Assembly (NCBI GenBank): GCA_021812665.1
Contig: JAKAMX010000027.1
Location: forward strand, 1-10,224
DNA: 10,224 nt
Direction of reading: 5' to 3'
DNA from: a bacterium
GTDB lineage: Bacteria > Patescibacteriota > Minisyncoccia > Phycocordibacterales > UBA1550
Shown here: positions 4,970 to 10,224 of the stretch, piece by piece
How the letters are laid out: every line of letters begins with the position of its first letter
Position numbering within the stretch: the first letter of the stretch is position 1
The notes under the pieces: generated by a model
What the model saw: only the letters and a program-made list of their open reading frames with translations
The model's database searches: none
Told to the model about the DNA's origin: nothing
Program-made: the position numbers and the translations under genes

Positions 4970-6115
4970 TTAGACTCCGAGAAATTCGTTGGAAAGAACG
5001 CTTCGGTGAGCAGGCCGAGCGCTCTTTTTCATACTTACAAGCAGGCCGAGCGCTATGAATTCTATGAGCAAGTGAGAACCCCCATAGCTCATGAACGGCA
5101 CCGGGACCCCGGTGACCGGCAAGAGTCCAATAGCCATGCCAATGTTCACGAAGAAGTTTGCAATAATAAATATGGCGACCCCAGATCCGTAAAGCATCTC
5201 AAAATTTGTTGCACCCACGAGAGCTATCGAAACTATTCGCCAAATGAGAATAGCGAAAAGTCCAAAAAGAATAATAACGCCAACAAACCCCCACTCCTCT
5301 GCAAACGCCGAAAAGATAAAGTCAGTCTGATATTCCGGAAGAAATTTAAGACGCGACTGCGTGCCATATCCTACCCCCTTACCCAATACTTGTCCTGAAC
5401 CCACTGCGATCGTTGACTGATATGCGTTGTAACCAGTGCCATGAATATCTGAAAGTGGATTTGCAAATGTGAGAATACGATTTTTTTGATACGGGCGCAA
5501 AACACCAACCCAAAGGCCCGCAAACGCTATCGCTCCTACGATAAATACCACCATGAGGTGTTTTTTCGATACTCCAGAAACGAGCACCATTCCGAACCAA
5601 ATTAAAAAGATTGTAATGGCGGACCCAAATGCTGGCTGAAGCAACACAAGAACAAACGGAATAAATGTGTATACGCCAGAAACAATGATGTGTCGAAAAT
5701 GCGCGATCTCTACATGACGAAGCAAAAAATATTTTGAAAGTATCAAAACCAAAATGAGTTTCATTGCGTCAGCTGGTTGAAATGCAAAGAGTCCAACCCG
5801 AAACCAGCTTTGAGCACCTCTTGAAATATGCCCTACCCCAAAGAGGATCACGAGCAAAAAAACCATGATACTAAAAAGCGTTACGAGAACATTGGTTCGC
5901 TTGAGAACATCAGTATCAACTCGCGCCGCCAGAAAAAATGCACCGACCGCAATCGCAAAAGAGAGCAACTGCTTTTGAAAGAAGAGATTGCTACCCGTAA
6001 AGGCATTCATAGTGATCAACCCAAAAATAACGATAGTTGAGGCAGTCAGAAGAAGCACCCAGTCAGTGGATGCTTCGCGAGAGAACACTTCGCCGACGAG
6101 CTTAACGATTTTCAT
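4970..6115 (-). CDS. rodA: RodA/FtsW-family peptidoglycan glycosyltransferase
   Basis: A SEDS-family polytopic membrane enzyme that polymerises lipid II into glycan strands, normally with a class B penicillin-binding protein. About ten hydrophobic segments are visible. Family motifs: GAQSWFRVG (100-108), QPADAMKL (113-120), LQPAFGSA (159-166), GYNAYQSTIAVGSGQVLGKGVGYGTQS (228-254), LPEYQTDFIFSAFAEEWGF (259-277) with the functional Asp D265, and PVTGVPVPFMSYGGSHL (333-349). In most relatives the second motif is QPSE; here the acidic residue is Asp (D116). RodA rather than FtsW is favoured by length and lack of N- and C-terminal extensions. It starts 28 nt after the vWA gene with no clear ribosome site, so co-transcription with that gene is likely; a TATAGT at 6140-6135 could give an extra promoter. 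Its last bases contain the terminator of the convergent prepilin unit. Confidence 0.93.
   Translation of the reverse strand: MKIVKLVGEVFSREASTDWVLLLTASTIVIFGLITMNAFTGSNLFFQKQLLSFAIAVGAFFLAARVDTDVLKRTNVLVTLFSIMVFLLVILFGVGHISRGAQSWFRVGLFAFQPADAMKLILVLILSKYFLLRHVEIAHFRHIIVSGVYTFIPFVLVLLQPAFGSAITIFLIWFGMVLVSGVSKKHLMVVFIVGAIAFAGLWVGVLRPYQKNRILTFANPLSDIHGTGYNAYQSTIAVGSGQVLGKGVGYGTQSRLKFLPEYQTDFIFSAFAEEWGFVGVIILFGLFAILIWRIVSIALVGATNFEMLYGSGVAIFIIANFFVNIGMAIGLLPVTGVPVPFMSYGGSHLLIEFIALGLLVSMKKSARPAHRSVLSNEFLGV
4996..5030 (+). terminator. Terminator of the prepilin unit, embedded in the end of rodA
   Basis: On the + strand CGCTTCGG (4999-5006) pairs with CCGAGCG (5015-5021) with one bulged T at 5003. 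After an A/C mismatch two more pairs extend the base (4996-4997 with 5023-5024). The loop is TGAGCAGG, and TTTTT follows (5025-5029). It lies 27 nt past the prepilin stop, entirely within antisense rodA coding sequence. Confidence 0.6.
5010..5054. repeat. 14-bp direct repeat in the 3' end of rodA
   Basis: GCAGGCCGAGCGCT occurs at 5010-5023 and 5041-5054, 31 bp apart. Since 31 is not a multiple of three, the copies are read in different frames of rodA (ALGLL and SARPA). Confidence 0.85.
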
Positions 6116-6143
6116 ATGAGCTTATCAGAACCGAACTATAATC

Positions 6144-7532
6144 TTATTCTGCAAAAATTGCACGCGGAGTGACTACAATGTCGGTAATAAAGCCTTCCTC
6201 TTTGCAGACAGTTTCAGATATTCTTTTATAGGCATCTGCCAAGTATGCTGCTGTGGGGGCTTTGAAATAATGACTCTGATCGGTTGCAATTCTTCCCGCA
6301 AGGAACGCTTCGTTGATATCAGAGCCAAGGCCAATCGCATAAACTTCCATTCCCGAAGACTGAGCTACGCGCGCGACCTGAGCAGCATACTCTTCTGGAT
6401 AGGTTTTGTTTTTAGGATTTGCTGGATCAAGCGGCCTATTTGCAATGCCATCTGTGAGCGCAACAACGACCATCTTTGCACCTTTTGTGTAATTGCCACT
6501 CTGAAGCTCTACGACAGCAGCGCGAAGTGCCTCTCCGAGATCAGTATACTGAAGTGTTCCCTTCTCAACCTGAATCTTTTCAATGCTGTTTTTCACCGCA
6601 TCGTGATCTATGGAAAGCGGTTGGTCAATGGGATTCGTAGCCGTTGTCCCAAAAGAAACCAGGCCGATCTTGTCGTCTTGACTCGCAACGTCAACGTATG
6701 CCTCAGCCGCCGCTTTTGCGCTTATTAATTTTTGATTTACGCTCATGCTACCAGATCGATCAAACACAAGCATTGTATCAACCGGCGTTGTGCAGACGCC
6801 ACCACCGGTATGTTTACTAAAACGTGTCGGCCAGGTAAAGAACGTATCTTGTGTCCCGCCAGCGGTCACAGTATCCACTGATGTTCGAGATAGAGCGACA
6901 GGGTGACGAAGTGCATCATAAACAATGGCGCTTACTGTCAAGTTGTCTGCTGAGTCAACCGAATCGTTATTCACCAGCGTCACATCAAACCGTGGAGTGG
7001 TGTCGACATTTATAAGTTTTTGATTCTTTGAAGTGATCGCGCTTGCTCCGGATTTTCCGCGCGTCCAGTGAGCGAGATCATCCTGGTTAAATATGATTTC
7101 AACGCGATCGGGGTTACCCACAACATTGACGTGCGGTTCAAAGATCACCATTCCTGAGCCAGGCGCGATTTCTGTAGTCCCCTGCTTTTGTGTAAGTACA
7201 CGGCCTGAGTTATCGAGAACACGAAAATTGTATCGCGCATTTTTAACGCCAGAGTTTTGGTTTGGATTTTCAACATACGCCCCAAGGTCGTACGATGACG
7301 CAGAAAGAAAAAAGGCTTTTGTCCAAACAACATTCAAAGGTTTTATGTCAACCAAACAAGACGCAGAACATGGCCCTCCGCAATCTACACCAGTCTCTGT
7401 GCCGTTTTGCTTTGAGTCAAAACATGTTGGTGCCGGATGCGTAACCTGGTATACCGGATAAATCGCAAGGAGTATTATTACGAGCGAAAAAACAGTTGCA
7501 TATAGTATCTTTCTTTTTTTTGCCCATTCCAT
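6144..7532 (-). CDS. Membrane-anchored von Willebrand factor A domain surface protein
   Basis: A probable envelope protein for adhesion or metal-dependent protein binding. After a short basic start comes one membrane segment (KILYATVFSLVIILLAIYPV, about residues 8-27 from the start used here), which anchors it with the bulk outside. Next is a Cys-rich collar, CFDSKQNGTETGVDCGGPCSASC, a pattern often seen in extracellular proteins of the form NGxETGVDCGG. Two beta-rich stretches follow (roughly 60-240). The vWA domain fills the C-terminal half: MIDAS residues DRSGS, YTD and ALTDG are all present, so metal binding should be intact. I start at the ATG at 7532 rather than the in-frame ATG at 7541, because an extended -10 box overlaps the latter and leaves exactly 7 nt before 7532. 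It lies 31-40 nt downstream of the peptidoglycan-binding protein and 28 nt upstream of rodA. Confidence 0.88.
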   Translation of the reverse strand: MEWAKKRKILYATVFSLVIILLAIYPVYQVTHPAPTCFDSKQNGTETGVDCGGPCSASCLVDIKPLNVVWTKAFFLSASSYDLGAYVENPNQNSGVKNARYNFRVLDNSGRVLTQKQGTTEIAPGSGMVIFEPHVNVVGNPDRVEIIFNQDDLAHWTRGKSGASAITSKNQKLINVDTTPRFDVTLVNNDSVDSADNLTVSAIVYDALRHPVALSRTSVDTVTAGGTQDTFFTWPTRFSKHTGGGVCTTPVDTMLVFDRSGSMSVNQKLISAKAAAEAYVDVASQDDKIGLVSFGTTATNPIDQPLSIDHDAVKNSIEKIQVEKGTLQYTDLGEALRAAVVELQSGNYTKGAKMVVVALTDGIANRPLDPANPKNKTYPEEYAAQVARVAQSSGMEVYAIGLGSDINEAFLAGRIATDQSHYFKAPTAAYLADAYKRISETVCKEEGFITDIVVTPRAIFAE

Positions 7533-7539
7533 ATTTGAC

Positions 7540-7548
7540 ATAATAGCA
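7540..7548 (-). promoter_or_regulatory. Extended -10 promoter of the vWA gene (leaderless type)
   Basis: TGC then TATTAT (7545-7540), then GTCAAAT, then ATG at 7532. The arrangement and sequence closely match the promoter at 9089-9097. No -35 hexamer is evident. Confidence 0.5.
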
Positions 7549-7572
7549 AAATTTAGCGCGCGGAAACAGTTG

Positions 7573-9081
7573 CTAATGAGAGCATGTCAATGATTTTATT
7601 TTTGTTCGAGTAAGAATTCCCACATAACCAGTGTATCCAATACTGTATGCCTGCTGAAACGCTTTTGCCGCCTCGAGCGTTAGCCGACCAAAGTAACCAG
7701 TTGCATCTGCGTTTAAAAAGCCAGCTGCTTTCAAGAAATTTTGGAGCGATGTAACTTCGCCACTTGTGGTTGCGTCAGTTAGTTGTGTATGTAGATTGTT
7801 TTGCAAATCCAAACATGGATACTGAATTATCTGACTGCCGCTGCTCGTTGTTGTGGCGGTCGTTGTGCCGAGCGCGGAAGTACACATTTGTCCTGTTGCA
7901 GGATCAAACAGAAGTCCGTTCGCGCATGCATCAGTAGAAAGCGTTGATGTCGCAGTACTGCTTGCGTAAGGTGTAGTATCTGTGATTAGCGTAAAGTACC
8001 CACCAGTATTCGAGACGACACGCCCGTCAGATTGTGTGGAAATTGCTATTTTATATTTGCCACTCGCCAAGAACGAGTCATACTGCCACAGGTATTGGTG
8101 ATTGTTAGGTGTACTTGCTGCAATATTTTTCACAACTGCTCCTGCCGTATCGAGTAAATCTATTTTTATTGGAGTAGTTGTCGCTAGGCCATTTGTAGCC
8201 CACGCAATTCGCGCAATAGAAGATCTGCCACCTTTGTTCACAATAACCTCTCCGCCAATTGGAAAAATTGGGTTGATATTTGGCTGATTTGTTCCTGTGG
8301 CAACAAATTTATATCCAAAATAGTTACTTTCACCCGAAGGGCTCCCCACTGTTAGCAAATAAGACCCCGGGTTAACAGTCTTCATAAAAGCATTACTCAA
8401 ATTAAAAGTGATACGAGAGTCGTCCTGCACAATCACGTATGGAGGGGTAATGATAGAGACAAGCTGCCTCCACAATGGCGTGCGAACCGTTATCGCAGTT
8501 GCGTTTGAAAAATTTTGCCCGTAGATTGTTCCAGGATCATTTGGACCACCCTGTGATGGATCCACGCCCCCTACTCTTGGCGGCGGAAGTGACGGCACAA
8601 GCATAAAAGGCACCGAGTTGCTGAATCCCAAAGGAGTAACGATTTTGATTTGGTACAAACCCGGTGGTACGTTCACACTAAAAAGAGTCGAGATATTAAA
8701 TGTAACACTCTTACCATCACGACCAACAGTGAGCTGAGGCGCGGTTATGCTTATAATATTCTTACCATCTTGATAAAAAGTTACCGCCGATGTACTTGCG
8801 AGGTTCGCACCAGTTATCATGCTTCTTGTATTTCCTGTACCTTGTGCTGGCCCTACGTAGTTAATTGAGGGGGCTAAAGCTGGTGCTGGGCAACTTTGAA
8901 TCATTCCGCAAGATGTTAATGGAACATAGTCAGGTCCTGGAATATACGCGCAGCCATTCGTGGCTTGTGGATAATCACACATATCCGCAGTAATTTCAGC
9001 AAGGGTTTTGTTGATAGGCAGAAAATAAAAGGTTACAAAAACAAATACAGAAGAAAATCTAATTAAATTAGCCCTATTCAT
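7573..9081 (-). CDS. Secreted IPT/TIG-domain protein with C-terminal peptidoglycan-binding domain
   Basis: An exported, wall-bound protein. Residues 1-28 are a Sec signal peptide (basic start, FSSVFVFVTFYFLP, likely cut after TLA). Residues 35-64 carry four Cys. Two IPT/TIG-type immunoglobulin-like domains follow, about 70-162 (INYVGPAQGTGNTRSMITG) and 168-261 (RVGGVDPSQGGPNDPGTIYG). A third beta domain at 270-366 has the I-W-x(n)-G-Y/K-x-I pattern of the Kre9/KNH type. A Ser/Thr linker (370-415) leads to a peptidoglycan-binding_1 domain at about 438-497 (GEVTSLQNFLKAAGFL, GYFGRLTLEAAKAFQ). No catalytic domain is seen, so it probably presents its immunoglobulin-like domains on the wall. ATG 9081 is preceded by an extended -10 box at 7 nt and no ribosome site. 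First gene of a same-strand series with the vWA protein and rodA. Confidence 0.9.
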   Translation of the reverse strand: MNRANLIRFSSVFVFVTFYFLPINKTLAEITADMCDYPQATNGCAYIPGPDYVPLTSCGMIQSCPAPALAPSINYVGPAQGTGNTRSMITGANLASTSAVTFYQDGKNIISITAPQLTVGRDGKSVTFNISTLFSVNVPPGLYQIKIVTPLGFSNSVPFMLVPSLPPPRVGGVDPSQGGPNDPGTIYGQNFSNATAITVRTPLWRQLVSIITPPYVIVQDDSRITFNLSNAFMKTVNPGSYLLTVGSPSGESNYFGYKFVATGTNQPNINPIFPIGGEVIVNKGGRSSIARIAWATNGLATTTPIKIDLLDTAGAVVKNIAASTPNNHQYLWQYDSFLASGKYKIAISTQSDGRVVSNTGGYFTLITDTTPYASSTATSTLSTDACANGLLFDPATGQMCTSALGTTTATTTSSGSQIIQYPCLDLQNNLHTQLTDATTSGEVTSLQNFLKAAGFLNADATGYFGRLTLEAAKAFQQAYSIGYTGYVGILTRTKIKSLTCSH

Positions 9082-9088
9082 ATTTCAC

Positions 9089-9097
9089 ATGATAACA
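9089..9097 (-). promoter_or_regulatory. Extended -10 promoter of the peptidoglycan-binding protein gene (leaderless type)
   Basis: TGT then TATCAT (9094-9089), then GTGAAAT, then ATG 9081. There is no ribosome site and only a poor -35 (TTTTTC). It lies just after the rRNA operon terminator. Confidence 0.5.
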
Positions 9098-9111
9098 GAG
9101 TTAGGAGTATA

Positions 9112-9149
9112 GAAAAAGCGCGACGACCAATTGGTCGTCGCGCTTTTTC
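9112..9149 (-). terminator. rRNA operon terminator, 38-bp perfect palindrome
   Basis: GAAAAAGCGCGACGACCAA is followed at once by its exact inverse. The GC-rich core (GCGCGACGACC) is flanked by A and T runs, so it works in either direction. On the minus strand it begins 16 nt after the 5S 3' end. Confidence 0.9.
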
Positions 9150-9150
9150 A

Positions 9151-9291
9151 AAGATTGAATACTTTAACCTGGCGGCAAGCTACTTTCCCCAATAAAGAGT
9201 ATCATCGCCTCAAGAGAGCTTAACTGCTGAGTTCGGAATGAGATCAGGTGTTTCCTCTCCGATGAACCACCAGATTAAAAAATTCAATCTT
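9151..9291. repeat. Processing stem flanking 5S rRNA
   Basis: AAGATTGAAT (9151-9160) is the exact inverse of ATTCAATCTT (9282-9291). The arms lie just outside the two ends of 5S and would form a 10-bp stem in the precursor, a usual substrate for 5S maturation nucleases. Confidence 0.7.
9166..9276 (-). rRNA. rrf: 5S ribosomal RNA
   Basis: Read on the minus strand it starts near TCTGGTGG and ends CCGCCAGGTT, which pair as helix I. Conserved internal blocks are GAGGAAACACCTGATCTCAT, CCGAACTCAGCAGTTAAGC and GCGATGATACT. The length of about 111 nt is normal. Ends are estimated to within 1-3 nt. It lies downstream of 23S in the same operon. Its large-subunit role is standard. Confidence 0.93.
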
Positions 9292-9318
9292 GTTCAAAAG
9301 AACATGTGTTATATACCT

Positions 9319-9338
9319 CATTCTCTTTACAGAGAATG
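9319..9338 (-). other. 8-bp hairpin with GUAA tetraloop in the 23S-5S spacer
   Basis: On the minus strand CATTCTCT-GTAA-AGAGAATG is perfect, and the loop fits the GNRA class. Its first bases are the CA of the encoded CCA end of the tRNA-like element, so the two structures compete by two bases. Confidence 0.65.
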
Positions 9339-9406
9339 GAGGGAGCGTGTGGACTCGAACCACAGTCATCCAAAGCATTCGCTTCGGCACCCCGCCCGGC
9401 GCCCCC
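9337..9406 (-). other. tRNA-like element (no D arm) between 23S and 5S
   Basis: The 3' half is canonical: T arm TGTGG-TTCGAGT-CCACA, acceptor strand CGCTCCC, discriminator T and encoded CCA (9339-9337). GGGGGCG at 9406-9400 pairs with that acceptor strand over 7 bp with one G-U. A five-base variable loop ATGAC and a CCGAA/TTTGG stem are present, but the loop of that stem is 8 nt (GCGAATGC). Only 12 nt (CCGGGCGGGGTG) occupy the place of the D arm, with no U8. The total is 67 nt without CCA, against the usual 73 or more. I cannot assign an anticodon. It may be a tRNA remnant or a processing signal for the rRNA precursor. Confidence 0.5.
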
Positions 9407-9443
9407 ATATATGCGGTACACAAAACTATAGGTAAAAAGTAGT

Positions 9444-9464
9444 AATCAAACAATGATTGTGATT
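9444..9464 (-). other. Imperfect hairpin just after 23S
   Basis: ACAAT/ATTGT around a single G, then an unpaired A and AATC/GATT. It is in the AT-rich stretch 9407-9467, which holds nothing else I can identify. Possibly part of 23S 3' trimming. Confidence 0.3.
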
Positions 9465-9467
9465 TTC

Positions 9468-10224
<757 letters not shown>

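Noticed and set aside
7585..7590. Perfect TTGACA on the minus strand before the vWA gene.
   Set aside because: It is the Leu-Thr codons near the end of the preceding gene, and no -10 box lies 16-19 nt downstream.
9244..9453. Open frames on both strands through the 5S and tRNA-like region.
   Set aside because: They run across 5S, the spacer hairpins and the tRNA-like element, have no ribosome site, and are explained by the RNA genes.

Overview
The window reads as bacterial chromosome from a member of the Candidate Phyla Radiation, most likely Parcubacteria or a close relative. The grounds are the mix of genes: a short type IV prepilin with its membrane partner, a von Willebrand factor A surface protein with a Cys-rich collar, a secreted protein with IPT/TIG domains ending in a peptidoglycan-binding domain, and an uncharacterised 180-residue protein of a type I associate with these genomes. 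That taxonomic call is inference and was not checked by a search. TAA, TAG and TGA all end genes, so the recoded UGA=Gly code of Gracilibacteria/Absconditabacteria is unlikely.

Layout, left to right. 1-281 (minus): N-terminal part of an NAD-dependent sugar epimerase/dehydratase. 312-1396 (minus): two consecutive stand-alone units, each with promoter, structured leader, small unrecognised ORF and terminator. Their promoter-leader regions are recognisably copies of one another. 1401-2741 (minus): a polyprenyl-phosphate sugar-1-phosphate transferase that would start a surface glycan. It is divergent from a + strand group: a truncated N-terminal copy of a glycosyltransferase (2786-2968) whose stop lies 1 nt before the intact GT4-type glycosyltransferase (2970-4118), then a small membrane protein and a type IV prepilin overlapping by one base (4137-4969). 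4970-9081 (minus): RodA, the vWA surface protein and the peptidoglycan-binding IPT/TIG protein, in transcription order from right to left. 9112-10224 (minus): the distal end of an rRNA operon, with the 3' part of 23S, a spacer carrying a tRNA-like element, 5S, and a 38-bp palindromic terminator.

The genes fit a cell-envelope theme: glycan initiation and extension, septum/side-wall glycan polymerisation (RodA), two envelope-attached surface proteins and a pilus subunit. Several genes have no Shine-Dalgarno sequence. Instead they have a -10 box about 7-8 nt before the start codon, which implies leaderless mRNAs. The genes at 1273 and 566 have ordinary Shine-Dalgarno sequences.

Most worth following up: the duplicated promoter-leader element upstream of the two unknown genes (589-678 and 1303-1396), the truncated glycosyltransferase/leader ORF with its hairpin cluster (2786-3035), the paired leaderless promoters, and a tRNA-like element without a D arm between 23S and 5S.
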